Of a DNA stretch of 64,000 nucleotides, positions 26,053 through 34,907 are shown in pieces. The notes below the pieces were generated by a model, which worked only from the letters and a program-made list of their open reading frames with translations, did not search any database and had not been told where the DNA came from. The DNA lies in IMG/VR virus record IMGVR_UViG_3300024344_002032, positions 1-64,000 of that record. One strand, given 5' to 3'. The translations under genes were made by a program, and so were the position numbers. Positions within the stretch are counted from its first letter, which is position 1. Each line of letters opens with the position of its first letter. This stretch comes from a virus.

Positions 26053-27012
26053 TTATCTAAGTTTTCCTCTTTTTGAATATCTTCTGAACCCACTTCTTAC
26101 TTTATTCCAAAGTACTCTCATAAAATCTCTTTCGCCTGTATGAGTATCTCTAATTGGACCACTCATAATAGCTCTTTGTAAATCGAATGCATCATATTTT
26201 TTTGCTTTTACTCCATCCATCATTTTCTTAATTGACATTTGTGATGCTTTTCCTAAAATCTTTGACATACCTATAATGTCTTTTTCAGCCATCTTCTGTG
26301 CTTCTGGTGAACTATAAGGTAATTGTGATGGTGAGGTAATTGGTGCTTCACTTACGGATTCTTTTACTGGTGCTTGTCCTAACTTTTTTCTAATAACATT
26401 AATTTGTTTTTTAATTTTTTTCTGTGCTGGACTACCAGGTAATTGTTTCATAGCTTTAGCTAATAAGATAATCTGTTGCATTTCTAATGAACTCATTTTT
26501 CTAGCCATCATAATGCCTGATGTTGGATTTGATACTTCTTTTAATTGATGAGCCATCTTCAATTTTTGTTTTTTAGTATCTGAAGTACCTGTAACTTTAT
26601 ATCCTAATTGTTCTGCATTTTCTATTCTTGCTTTTTCGAACTTATCTCTATCTTTACCTTTAAGTTCTCCACCGAAACCCTCATCAGTTACCTTTTCAGG
26701 ATCGTATTCGAAATCGGGATCTTCGGGCATTCTATAACCCTTTACAGTAACAGCTTTAGGTCTAACTGCCATAACAGTTTCTCTAACCCTTTTAGCACCA
26801 TATTTAGCTATTAATCTTTTTAATTCTTCTTTTTTCACCTTATTTGGTAATCCCTTATGTTTAGTTGAAGCATACTTTTTAGTATCTTTTTTCTTCATTC
26901 CCTTAGCGGCATCTTTTACATCCTTAGATACCTCTGAACCTTTAAGTTCACCCTTTTTATAAGCATGAACCATTCCCATAAATCTTTGTTGTGCTTTAGA
27001 CTTAGATGGCAT
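26053..27012 (-). CDS. DUF3008-domain head-region protein
   Basis: A 319-residue, Lys-rich protein. Residues 1-60 match the DUF3008 family: MPSKSKAQQRFMGMVHAYKK, then VKDAAKGMKKKDTKKYASTKHKGLP. This domain is found alone in bacterial small proteins and at the N-terminus of phage proteins, without an assigned function. The rest is mainly charged helices (MQQIILLAKAMKQLPGSPAQKK) and ends in a basic segment (RSGFRRYSKRGKLR) that could bind DNA. It contains several (L/I)-x-E sites. Start coupled to the previous gene by TAATG. Confidence 0.85.
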   Translation of the reverse strand: MPSKSKAQQRFMGMVHAYKKGELKGSEVSKDVKDAAKGMKKKDTKKYASTKHKGLPNKVKKEELKRLIAKYGAKRVRETVMAVRPKAVTVKGYRMPEDPDFEYDPEKVTDEGFGGELKGKDRDKFEKARIENAEQLGYKVTGTSDTKKQKLKMAHQLKEVSNPTSGIMMARKMSSLEMQQIILLAKAMKQLPGSPAQKKIKKQINVIRKKLGQAPVKESVSEAPITSPSQLPYSSPEAQKMAEKDIIGMSKILGKASQMSIKKMMDGVKAKKYDAFDLQRAIMSGPIRDTHTGERDFMRVLWNKVRSGFRRYSKRGKLR

Positions 27013-27371
27013 TACATCATCCTTTTTAATACCCTCAATATAGCTTTATGTGTATCACCATATTGTGAATTATAATTATCTCTGTCAACTTCTACATCTA
27101 TTTTAGATGCCAACATAGCTAATTGTCTAATTGCTTGTTTTCTATCACCAATCAAATATCTTGTCATAGCATCAGCTAATTTTCTATCCATTTGTTCTGT
27201 AACAACTGGTTTATTTTCTTGATGTTTTTTCATCACACTTGATAGTGTAGGTAATGGTTCTCCAAACTCTCTATCAAGATTTTTATTTTCTGTTATAGAT
27301 TCCTTTGTGGAACAACAATCTCCACCACATTCACAATCGTTTTCTTTTATTAAATCTTTTAATTTTATCAT
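27012..27371 (-). CDS. Small protein with capsid-targeting-like leader (Cys-rich)
   Basis: A 119-residue protein with leader MIKLKDLIKE followed by NDCECGGDCC, a Cys cluster that could bind a metal ion, and a helical C-terminal domain (RKLADAMTRYLIGDRKQAIRQ). A cut after Glu10 would expose the Cys segment as the new N-terminus. It is the third of three adjacent genes sharing the leader. GGTGAG precedes the ATG. Confidence 0.75.
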   Translation of the reverse strand: MIKLKDLIKENDCECGGDCCSTKESITENKNLDREFGEPLPTLSSVMKKHQENKPVVTEQMDRKLADAMTRYLIGDRKQAIRQLAMLASKIDVEVDRDNYNSQYGDTHKAILRVLKRMM

Positions 27372-27372
27372 T

Positions 27373-27708
27373 TTATCTCACCTTAATACTTAAAATTTTA
27401 TCAGAAATCATATTTGGCATCATTCCCATTCTAGCTCTAAACCTAATATTAAGTTTCTTTTTATCTATTACAAACTCATAATTATTAAATACTTTTGGTT
27501 TTGGCTTCAGATTAGCTACAGTTATAAAATAAAAATTATCATTCTCATGTGTTTTCTTAACTCTAAACTTTGCTTTTTCTTTTCTCGGTGGTTTAACACG
27601 TGTGAGAATATATTCAGCCTCTATAAATTTAGGATTACGAAACTGCATAACTTTTCGTACTATAGTTGGACTTACTCGTTCCATTATGATGTCTTTTAAC
27701 TTAATCAT
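27373..27708 (-). CDS. Small basic protein with capsid-targeting-like leader
   Basis: An 111-residue, strongly basic protein. I chose ATG at 27708 because it restores the leader MIKLKDIIME and overlaps the preceding stop as ATGA; the longer frame adds only MERTK. After the leader the protein is rich in Arg and Lys (KPPRKEKAKFRVKK) with alternating strands. Positive charge fits packaging with DNA. No family is recognised. Confidence 0.75.
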   Translation of the reverse strand: MIKLKDIIMERVSPTIVRKVMQFRNPKFIEAEYILTRVKPPRKEKAKFRVKKTHENDNFYFITVANLKPKPKVFNNYEFVIDKKKLNIRFRARMGMMPNMISDKILSIKVR

Positions 27709-28175
27709 TTTAGTTCTTTCCAATCTTTTGGATTACTATATCGTGATACATAATACCACTTATTATCTTTAACCGACCAAATGTACATATATTCTGTACC
27801 ACCACTCCAACGATGTCTACCCTTGAGTAAATCTTCACGATCTTTTGATTTATTTATAGCACTAGATTTTTGACCTCTATCTCGACCATGAAATACAGTT
27901 TCACCTTTTTTAGCATCACCGAACTTATGACCTGGTCCACCTTTCATACTTTTATCAATAGAAGAAATACCAGCTCTACCAAGTTTCAGCAATTGTTTAA
28001 CTTTACCTGTATTAGAATAATATCTTTTTAACATCTTACCTGCATATTCTGGATAACCATCCCAATGTCCGTAAGTTGTAGTTACTTTACCATTTGGCTC
28101 TTCAATTCCTACATTCCATCGAGTTGCTTCTGTAATTAAAGTGCTTTCTCTGATTATATCTTTTAACTTAATCAT
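27705..28175 (-). CDS. GHWDGYPEY-domain protein with capsid-targeting-like leader
   Basis: A 156-residue protein with leader MIKLKDIIRE, then a second possible gp21 site (LITE before Ala). The segment TTTYGHWDGYPEYAGKMLKRYY is a version of the (C/G)HWDGYP-x(3)-G motif seen in many small phage and bacterial proteins of unknown function. The C-terminus (TEYMYIWSVKDNKWYYVSRYS) forms the closing strands. AAGGG precedes the ATG. Overlaps both neighbours by four bases. If the leader works as in T4, this domain is carried in the capsid. Confidence 0.75.
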   Translation of the reverse strand: MIKLKDIIRESTLITEATRWNVGIEEPNGKVTTTYGHWDGYPEYAGKMLKRYYSNTGKVKQLLKLGRAGISSIDKSMKGGPGHKFGDAKKGETVFHGRDRGQKSSAINKSKDREDLLKGRHRWSGGTEYMYIWSVKDNKWYYVSRYSNPKDWKELK

Positions 28176-29674
28176 TTTAATCCCTTAACATTTTTTGCAA
28201 TATGCATTGTGAATTGACTCACACCACCTGGTCCAGCACCATGAATTGCACTACCTCTCATAGCTAATGTCATAGCTCTAATACCTTGTTGTTTAGTATA
28301 ACTTTTTTGTTTCATAAGTTTCATAAATTCTTTACCATCTTTGGTGTCTGTATTAATGTAACTCATAGCTTGTTTTAAATTATTAACAAATGCTTCATTT
28401 ACGGATTCATCTACTGGCATTTTTATGATTTGGTTCATAGATTTTTCCATATCTTTTACAAGAGATGCAAGTCCAGTTCGTTTATTAGTTACAAATCCAT
28501 CTACCACTCCCCAATCATTTGATTTCATAAAAGTATCAATTTTTCTTATAACACCCTTTACAAACTTTAAAGATGTCTTAAAATCTTTTTTAAGTTTTTC
28601 TCTCTTTGGATTTTTTCTTTCATTTACGAATTCTTCTTTGAATATTTTTCTACCACGTTTTTTCTGAACGACATTTAGTTTCCTAATGATATCTTTTTTC
28701 ATTTTTTTCTCAGCAGGTGTTTTAAACTGATTCAAAACGTGTTGCATATAATTATCAAATTGTTTTGGGTCTTTTAAATTTATTTCTTTTACGGATTCCA
28801 CTGGTTCATACCCCCGTTTTTGTTTATCTTTACGTTTCTGTAATCCACCATCTACTTCATAATCATCATCGTCAAAATCATAGGTTGCGTGTTCAGCACC
28901 TTGACCTTTTATATGAGGACCATTGTGAACTACGTGGTGTTTAAAAAATTCTTTTGCTTTTTTAGAGTCTTTAGGTGGTTTAACACCTTTTATCTTTTTA
29001 ACTTGTTTTACTTTAGTTGGTAAAGAACCCTCTTTTAAAGGATTATACTTACCTAACATCTTATCAATATACAATTTATCTAAATCGTGTAAAACACTTT
29101 CACCACCTTTTTGAACTTGTCTATATCCACTTTTACTTCCTAATGCTTTTGAACCTGGCTCTGGTGTATGTGCTATATCATTACCATGTTGCATATTTCC
29201 CTCAGGTGGTGTAGTGGGTTTTACTAAAATATCTTGTTCTTTATCACCTCCTGTAAATACAAAATCTGCAGACTCTCTTGGAATAGTATATTGAGGTGAT
29301 TTGCCAAAAGCTCTTCTACCATAAACTCTTTGGTTTGGAGTAAGTGGTGGTTCATCTGATCTAAGGTCTTTCCATGGATCTAAAACTGCATTAGTTGCAA
29401 CTAACGCAGGAGTAATTTTTGTTCTTTTAAATGTTCCACCACCTAAATCTGGTTCAGGTATTTGACTACCATCTCCACCATAAATTACATCTGAAGCTGG
29501 TGCTACAATTTGTGTCATCCCTCGTGGCATTCCAGCTGGTCCTATATGTCGTCTTTCACCATATCTTGTAAAAATACCATCTGGCCACGCATCTCCTGTA
29601 TTTAATCCACCACCAACTGTAGTTAAAGATACTTCCATTAATTGTTTTTCAAATTTATTGATAAACTTTTTCAC
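28172..29674 (-). CDS. Large head-region protein of unknown function
   Basis: A 500-residue, Lys-rich protein with GTG start coupled to the preceding stop (TAGTG). The N-terminus MKKFINKFEKQLMEV ends in LME, another possible gp21 cut and reminiscent of T4 internal-protein leaders. Residues 15-210 are low in regular structure and rich in Gly and Pro; residues 220-430 hold charged helices. The C-terminus (KQKSYTKQQGIRAMTLAMRG) is helical. Several VNE(A/R) and VDESVNEAF segments provide further cut sites. Probably a prohead core or internal protein by position between gp21 and gp23. Confidence 0.65.
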   Translation of the reverse strand: MKKFINKFEKQLMEVSLTTVGGGLNTGDAWPDGIFTRYGERRHIGPAGMPRGMTQIVAPASDVIYGGDGSQIPEPDLGGGTFKRTKITPALVATNAVLDPWKDLRSDEPPLTPNQRVYGRRAFGKSPQYTIPRESADFVFTGGDKEQDILVKPTTPPEGNMQHGNDIAHTPEPGSKALGSKSGYRQVQKGGESVLHDLDKLYIDKMLGKYNPLKEGSLPTKVKQVKKIKGVKPPKDSKKAKEFFKHHVVHNGPHIKGQGAEHATYDFDDDDYEVDGGLQKRKDKQKRGYEPVESVKEINLKDPKQFDNYMQHVLNQFKTPAEKKMKKDIIRKLNVVQKKRGRKIFKEEFVNERKNPKREKLKKDFKTSLKFVKGVIRKIDTFMKSNDWGVVDGFVTNKRTGLASLVKDMEKSMNQIIKMPVDESVNEAFVNNLKQAMSYINTDTKDGKEFMKLMKQKSYTKQQGIRAMTLAMRGSAIHGAGPGGVSQFTMHIAKNVKGLK

Positions 29675-30045
29675 TATCGTATCCCCATAGCTCTTCTTTT
29701 ACGTAATGATTTCCTTCTCTTTCTAATCATCATAGCTTTTTTGCCACGTTTTTTCATCCAAGCTCTTTTCATAGCTCGTCTTTTCTTAACTCTTGAAGCA
29801 CCAGAAACTCTTACACAAGTTTTCTTGGCTGCATTATATCTTTTATTTCTTGGGCAAATAACTCTGAGTTTGAGTTTTTTATTACGGATGACTCTTTTAC
29901 GTCTAAGTTCAGTTAGATTATTGATGATTTCGTCAATGAAGACTTCAACCATAGTATTAAATTGTTCTTCATCGTTTAGAATATCTTCAGTTACTTCATC
30001 GAAAAATCCGTTTTCAATTGACTGTTCAACAATTTTGCTAAACAT
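29674..30045 (-). CDS. Basic core/DNA-binding-like protein of the prohead
   Basis: A 123-residue protein with two halves of opposite charge. Residues 1-45 are acidic and helical (MFSKIVEQSIENGFFDEVTE); residues 48-123 are extremely basic, with KRRAMKRAWMKKRGKKAMM and RKRRKSLRKRRAMGIR, plus CPRNKRYNAAKKTC. The basic half could bind packaged DNA, while the acidic half may attach to the core. T4 has small core proteins gp67 and gp68 in the same region, but I see no direct match. Confidence 0.7.
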   Translation of the reverse strand: MFSKIVEQSIENGFFDEVTEDILNDEEQFNTMVEVFIDEIINNLTELRRKRVIRNKKLKLRVICPRNKRYNAAKKTCVRVSGASRVKKRRAMKRAWMKKRGKKAMMIRKRRKSLRKRRAMGIR

Positions 30046-30046
30046 T

Positions 30047-30286
30047 TTAAGCTTTCTTTAGAATTAGCTTTAATTCTATAATATATTTTTTATACGCTTT
30101 CATTAATGTCATGGCTTTTTTTCTATCACCAGCTTTATCAGCTTCTTTAATCATCATCTTAAAGTTCTTATCTAAACTGTCAATATCTTTTTGAGCAGAT
30201 TTTTTAGCACCCTTATACATATTAGGTGCTTCATCTAATCTCCAATCTTTCCATTCAGCCCACATTTTTTGCGTATACTTTGGCAT
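30047..30286 (-). CDS. Small helical head-region protein
   Basis: A 79-residue, Lys-rich, mostly helical protein (MPKYTQKMWAEWKDWRLDEA). LDE before Ala19 fits the gp21 cleavage rule, so it may be a core protein processed during maturation. AGGGG precedes the ATG, which is coupled to the protease stop by TAATG. Counterpart of T4 gp67 or gp68 by position only. Confidence 0.65.
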   Translation of the reverse strand: MPKYTQKMWAEWKDWRLDEAPNMYKGAKKSAQKDIDSLDKNFKMMIKEADKAGDRKKAMTLMKAYKKYIIELKLILKKA

Positions 30287-30927
30287 TACATTCCCCTAAT
30301 GATATCATTTGCTATTGATTCTACTTTACACCACTGACCACACTCATTAGGATTTCTATCATCTACTCTAACAACACTTTCATTAATTACACCCTCATTT
30401 GTTGGATGTAAGAAAGCACCTTGTGTTGATGGATTGGATACGAAATCGAATGCAATAAGTTCAAAATCAGGTTGTACTGCAACTGTTTGTTTTCCTTTTT
30501 CATCTTCATCTATAGTTTCTACTGAACCCATACCTCTTGAAGAGATACCTAACTTAATACCTGATCTAAATAATTCTTTTAAAATATTTCCTGCTGGTGT
30601 TGGTAAAACTTCTACTGTACCAACTAAATCGTCATTTTGCCACTTCATATCTCTAATATTATGAGATACATTAGCCAAATTAACTACTGAACTCTCTGGA
30701 TGGTCAAGTTCACCCATAGCGCGACGTTCTCTTATAAAAGTATCATTATACTTTTTTGCTTCCCTTACTAAAATCTCTTTAGGATAAATTCTACCATTCT
30801 GATTTTCAGCATTTGCTCTTTGTAAGATGCCGCTAACAATCAACTTTCCATCATTTTCTTTCATGGATTCATTAATTTGTGATGGTTGTATTTCAAATGG
30901 TAAATAATCTACTATGAGTTGTCTCAT
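30286..30927 (-). CDS. 21: Prohead core protease gp21
   Basis: A 213-residue serine protease of the T4 gp21 family (T4 gp21 is 212). The catalytic His lies in GELDHPESS near residue 97 and the catalytic Ser in GISSRGMGSVE near 152, the usual H...S arrangement of the herpes-like prohead protease fold. In T4 it cuts gp23, gp22 and internal proteins after (L/I)-x-E. The present genome has such sites at the gp23 propeptide and in the leaders of several small head genes. AAGGAC lies before the ATG. Confidence 0.95.
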   Translation of the reverse strand: MRQLIVDYLPFEIQPSQINESMKENDGKLIVSGILQRANAENQNGRIYPKEILVREAKKYNDTFIRERRAMGELDHPESSVVNLANVSHNIRDMKWQNDDLVGTVEVLPTPAGNILKELFRSGIKLGISSRGMGSVETIDEDEKGKQTVAVQPDFELIAFDFVSNPSTQGAFLHPTNEGVINESVVRVDDRNPNECGQWCKVESIANDIIRGM

Positions 30928-30937
30928 GATCGTGTCC

Positions 30938-31153
30938 TTAACTTCTTACTTTAATTATTTCAGTTCTAATTTCTTCCAACTCTTCAATAAGTTTATCTAC
31001 TTTTCCAAGAGCTTCCATTTTATTAAAACTATCTCTATCCCCATTCTTTAGGGATTCTTCACAAAATTTTTTAGTTAACGTTATAATATCTAACAACTTA
31101 TAAATAAGTTGAAATTTAAAGTGCTCCCACTTTGGTTTTTGTTTCAGTTTCAC
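30938..31153 (-). CDS. Small helical protein upstream of gp21
   Basis: A 71-residue, charged helical protein (MKLKQKPKWEHFKFQLIYKL) with a coiled-coil-like C-terminal half (VDKLIEELEEIRTEIIKVRS). Located between a core-type gene and the protease, eleven bases before the latter. A prohead core component is possible by position; no family recognised. Confidence 0.65.
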   Translation of the reverse strand: MKLKQKPKWEHFKFQLIYKLLDIITLTKKFCEESLKNGDRDSFNKMEALGKVDKLIEELEEIRTEIIKVRS

Positions 31154-31161
31154 AAGAAACC

Positions 31162-31800
31162 TTAATGTAACTGACCAACTTTATTAGCTAACTTAACTAA
31201 CCTTTCACTAATCTTTTTCATAGCCACATGCGTTCTTTTCCAATAGGATGTAGAATCTACTCCTATTTCATTCTTTAAACGAATGTTCATACCGACTATA
31301 CTCTCAAGAGTTTTTAATGTATCACGAACTTCCATCATAGAACGACCAATCTTTTGTTTTGGTGTCATTGATTCGTCATTTCTGTAATCGTGGTATCTAC
31401 CCTCATTTACACTTTCAAGTCTCTTATCAACTTGTTTTGCTTTACCAGCTTCAACTCTCTTAATACTTATAATTCCTTTTCTACCTTTTTTAAGATTCTT
31501 AGAAACCATCATTTCTGCTGCACCTTTAGAACCTGCATCAACTATAATAGTAGCTGTATCACCTTTATCACTAATATTGAACTTTACAGCAAATTTAGCT
31601 TCAGCAATACTGTAACCACTTTGACTTGCTATTTTATTTCTTTTCTTTTTATCTTTTTTACGTTTACCACTAAAAGCAAATGGTGTTTTTGGAGGACCTG
31701 CTCCACCATCAATAGCACCTGTTACAGATGCTTCATCTAAGTCCTGTTGGATAAGCTCGCGTATCGTATTTTTAAGTTCTTCAAATTTAGTTTGCGACAT
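31162..31800 (-). CDS. Probable prohead core-associated protein
   Basis: A 212-residue protein; ATG at 31800 (MSQTKFEELKNTIRELIQQD) has GGGAG seven bases upstream and is preferred to the longer frame. LDE before Ala/Ser at about residue 21 fits a gp21 cut. A basic low-complexity stretch (SGKRKKDKKKRNKIAS) follows, then a mixed alpha/beta segment (AKFAVKFNISDKGDTATIIV), and a helical C-terminal third. It overlaps the preceding gene by 14 bases. Confidence 0.65.
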   Translation of the reverse strand: MSQTKFEELKNTIRELIQQDLDEASVTGAIDGGAGPPKTPFAFSGKRKKDKKKRNKIASQSGYSIAEAKFAVKFNISDKGDTATIIVDAGSKGAAEMMVSKNLKKGRKGIISIKRVEAGKAKQVDKRLESVNEGRYHDYRNDESMTPKQKIGRSMMEVRDTLKTLESIVGMNIRLKNEIGVDSTSYWKRTHVAMKKISERLVKLANKVGQLH

Positions 31801-32644
31801 TATCAATCTCCCCAATAAGTTGGTAATACCTCATCATAGAAACAACCTGCTTATCAGAAACAACTTTACCTTTTTTCAAACCATCGATTTGATTCATAAC
31901 CTCTGTTAACTTAATTTGTGTAACTTTGTCGTCTACTTTTTTAATTTTAGATTTCAAAGTATCTTTCACTTCTTCAACCTCACTATCGACATATTCTCTT
32001 AACTTATTTGTATTAGAAATATTATTAATATATTCTTTGATTAATGTTTTCTGTTTTTCAGTTAAGTTGGAATATTTTTTATTAAATTTTTCTACTAATG
32101 TAGCATATGCTAACATTCTCAAATCTTTTTCTTGTTTTTTGAGATAGTCATATGTTTTGTTGGTTTTAGAAGATTTAGAATCAGCAGTTATGCTTTCTAC
32201 AATTGTATATTTTGTTGAAACATATTTATCTGGAGCTATAGATTGTTCACTATGTGTAAATAAATTATAAATTGATGCTAAAACTTTATAATTGTTAATT
32301 TTTGTATTAAAAAAATCTTTTTCACTATAACAATTTCTAATTTCTTTAATAAGATTGTATTTTTCCCTTTTAATAGAAGAATTATTTAACTTCTTTCTAC
32401 TACCCATAACAGCATCGATCAGTGCTTCAGCACGAGATTCGGTACTATACTTGGTTTCTGTAAGTATTTTATACAATTCATACTCTTTACCGAGTTGTGT
32501 ACCGTTTTTAAAATACGTTTTTACTATATCTACAGCTTTGGAACTATCTGATTCCATTAAATCTACTGTGATTTGTCTTGTTAACAACTCAAAAAGAATA
32601 CCAGTATTCTTAATTTTATTGTGTTTCATCTTCTTATTTAACAT
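31787..32644 (-). CDS. Helical head-region protein downstream of portal
   Basis: A 285-residue, mostly helical, Lys-rich protein (MLNKKMKHNKIKNTGILFEL) with GGAG before the ATG. It has long charged helices over residues 130-260 (YDYLKKQEKDLRMLAYATLV, LRMLAYATLVEKFNKKYSN). Genes of this length and composition lie between portal and protease in marine T4-like phages, where T4 has gp67 and gp68. A core or assembly role is inferred from place only. Confidence 0.6.
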   Translation of the reverse strand: MLNKKMKHNKIKNTGILFELLTRQITVDLMESDSSKAVDIVKTYFKNGTQLGKEYELYKILTETKYSTESRAEALIDAVMGSRKKLNNSSIKREKYNLIKEIRNCYSEKDFFNTKINNYKVLASIYNLFTHSEQSIAPDKYVSTKYTIVESITADSKSSKTNKTYDYLKKQEKDLRMLAYATLVEKFNKKYSNLTEKQKTLIKEYINNISNTNKLREYVDSEVEEVKDTLKSKIKKVDDKVTQIKLTEVMNQIDGLKKGKVVSDKQVVSMMRYYQLIGEIDNVAN

Positions 32645-32674
32645 TAAAATGCTCCAGCGTTAAGTATGTCATAT

Positions 32675-32682
32675 ATAAATAT
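32675..32682 (-). promoter_or_regulatory. TATATTTAT motif variant after the portal gene
   Basis: Coding-strand TATATTTATATATGAC in the 52-base gap between portal and the 285-residue gene, 31 bases before the latter's start. Confidence 0.25.
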
Positions 32683-32696
32683 AAAAATATAAAAAA

Positions 32697-34514
32697 TTAC
32701 TTTATTTTTACGTCTTTAAGTTCTTCTTTATATTCACTTTCAATCTTTTCAGCCTCATTTATTAATTGATAGTCTTTTTGAGAAAACTTCTTCATATTCT
32801 TCTTCAAACCATCAAAATGAGCGAGTGCTAAACTTGGATTGTATTGTTTTCTTTTATCATGTGCACCTAAAGGATCTCTACCTCTAGCTCCACTATCTTT
32901 TCCGTATTTTCCACCCTCTTTTGGTCTTCCTGCACCATTCCAACCACCTGGAGGTGAACCACCCTCATCATCTAACTCATGTCCAGTTCTACCTGCTTGT
33001 GCATCGGATGGTGTTCCTTGTGCTTCACCACTCTTTGCAGGATCGTTACCCTCAGATTCTATCTGAGAGCGTCTAAATTTCTGTTTATAATCAAATACTA
33101 TCTGATTATCCATCTCTTTAATCTTATCTTCTGTAAAATTAAATACATTCTTATAAATCCACTCTGTAGAAACTATACCATCTTGTAACATTGAAGATGC
33201 CAATTGTGTTTTACTATTCCACAATTCAACTTTTTCGGTTTCATAAATTGTAGATGGATTTGTAAGATTCAATTCAAAATTAACTAAGTCTGCATCTTGA
33301 TAACCTTGTGAGTATAGATGAACAATAGCTATCTTAGTTAACTCTGATACAGTAATTCTTTGAATTCTTTCAATCGTTCTTGCAAACCTTACATCTTCTG
33401 CTGCAAGTGTTGCTTTACTTCCAAGTGATTCTTCATATCCAAGAAATGCTTTTGGAACACGAAGTGCTGCTAACATTTTATTCTTTAGATACTCAATATC
33501 TTCCACAGCTTCATAATTCAAACCTGGAAGTGATTCAATTCTCGTTCCACTATCTCCACCACGAACAGGTAAGAAGAAATCTTCAGTAATATTTTGCATA
33601 TTATATTTTAGATTATATTCACCAGTTGCTTGGTCGATGATAGGTGTTTTCTTCATCTTATTCAAAATCTTTTGCATATAGTTATCAACTTCTGCAGGTG
33701 GAATGTTTCCAATATCAATTTGGAAAACTCTCTTTTCAGGTGCTCTCATAATTCTATGAATCATCATAGCATCTTCCATAAGAGATAATTGTTTCCAAAC
33801 TTTTCTACCTTGTTCAATCATCGACTTACCATATGGTAAGAAGTTAGAATCTGAAAGTAATCTGAAGTGTGCTACTTCAAAATTCTCTAATTCCATTTGA
33901 TGAGGTTTCTGAGTACTATATGCTGAATGTTGATCTCCACCTTGTTCTAATATAAACTTAACATAATGTGGATTATTTTCATCAAGACCCTCTACCCTAG
34001 CTACATCGTATGCTGAAAGTGGTGCTACATTTGTAATACCATATTTTTCGTTAATTTCTAATTGTAAAAAGAAATCACCATACTTACACATATTGCGAAC
34101 CCAAGGCCACAAGTTAAATTCAATATTCAATACATCATAAAATAAATTTTGTAGTATTGATTTAATATTGTCGTTATCAGTTGTTACTTCTAAAACACTT
34201 CCGTATTCACTTTTCATTGTTGATTCATCAGCGTATATATCTAATGCTGAAGAAACGATACCATCACTATCCATCGATTCATAGTCTTTAAATAAACCCA
34301 ACCTTAATGCTTTCTTGTGAACTGCATCCGAAGTTACGGAAGCACCATAACCAGAATACAATTTTTGAAATCTATCAATAAGATTGTTTTTTGCTATATG
34401 CTGAATTTTATCTGTATCAGCTATCTTTAGTTTCTTACCACCAACATTCCTAACAATTACGTTTGTTGAGAATAGTCGTTGTAGTCTTCCAAATAATGAT
34501 TTATCAGCCATCAT
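32697..34514 (-). CDS. 20: Portal vertex protein gp20
   Basis: A 605-residue portal protein (T4 gp20 is 524), the dodecameric ring through which DNA is packaged. Typical family segments include LDIYADESTMKSEYG, NMCKYGDFFLQLEI, VAHFRLLSDSNFLPYGKSMIE and the crown/clip region with EDFFLPVRGGDSGTRIESLPG. The surplus length is a C-terminal tail of about 100 residues rich in Gly, Pro and Asp (GGSPPGGWNGAGRPKEGG), unlikely to be folded, then a short helical end. AGAGG precedes two ATGs (34514 and 34511); the second has the better spacing. It follows the terminase, as in T4 without the intervening tail genes. Confidence 0.95.
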   Translation of the reverse strand: MMADKSLFGRLQRLFSTNVIVRNVGGKKLKIADTDKIQHIAKNNLIDRFQKLYSGYGASVTSDAVHKKALRLGLFKDYESMDSDGIVSSALDIYADESTMKSEYGSVLEVTTDNDNIKSILQNLFYDVLNIEFNLWPWVRNMCKYGDFFLQLEINEKYGITNVAPLSAYDVARVEGLDENNPHYVKFILEQGGDQHSAYSTQKPHQMELENFEVAHFRLLSDSNFLPYGKSMIEQGRKVWKQLSLMEDAMMIHRIMRAPEKRVFQIDIGNIPPAEVDNYMQKILNKMKKTPIIDQATGEYNLKYNMQNITEDFFLPVRGGDSGTRIESLPGLNYEAVEDIEYLKNKMLAALRVPKAFLGYEESLGSKATLAAEDVRFARTIERIQRITVSELTKIAIVHLYSQGYQDADLVNFELNLTNPSTIYETEKVELWNSKTQLASSMLQDGIVSTEWIYKNVFNFTEDKIKEMDNQIVFDYKQKFRRSQIESEGNDPAKSGEAQGTPSDAQAGRTGHELDDEGGSPPGGWNGAGRPKEGGKYGKDSGARGRDPLGAHDKRKQYNPSLALAHFDGLKKNMKKFSQKDYQLINEAEKIESEYKEELKDVKIK

Positions 34515-34523
34515 TTACCTCTT

Positions 34524-34907
34524 TTAATTAAGTAGCCATTCTAATGATTCATTTTTTCTATTTTCACCTACGCCAGGTTTCCAATTCCAAGAATCGTTAT
34601 CTTTTTCATCAGGAGAATAAATACCCTGATGTGCATTTACATTTGAGAGAGTTCTTTTTGATAATTCAATACCCTCTGCTCTCAATCTCAATGCAGTTTC
34701 TCTTATCCACAATCCCATAGCAAAAGACATTACCAAGTCATCATTATATCCTTGCATTGCTTCTGCTCTCTGTCCATTATAAATAAAAACAAACAATTCA
34801 TCTATCAATCTATGTGATTGAACTTGAACAGCTTTTTCTCTAAAAAATTCTTCTAATTTTGCTATAACTAACGGTCTTGTCTTCATAGACATTGTAAAAC
34901 CAGGCAC
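34524..34907 (-). CDS. 17: Large terminase gp17, C-terminal fragment (broken gene 34524-36144)
   Basis: A 127-residue frame carrying the end of the terminase nuclease domain. GYNDDLVMSFAMGLWI contains the third acidic metal ligand (Asp) of the RNase H-like nuclease. The nominal start lies inside the 37-bp duplication and is not a real initiation site: PGFTMSMKTRP is present in both fragments, and removing one copy joins them into 527 residues. The complete protein would package and cut DNA concatemers. Confidence 0.85.
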   Translation of the reverse strand: MPGFTMSMKTRPLVIAKLEEFFREKAVQVQSHRLIDELFVFIYNGQRAEAMQGYNDDLVMSFAMGLWIRETALRLRAEGIELSKRTLSNVNAHQGIYSPDEKDNDSWNWKPGVGENRKNESLEWLLN

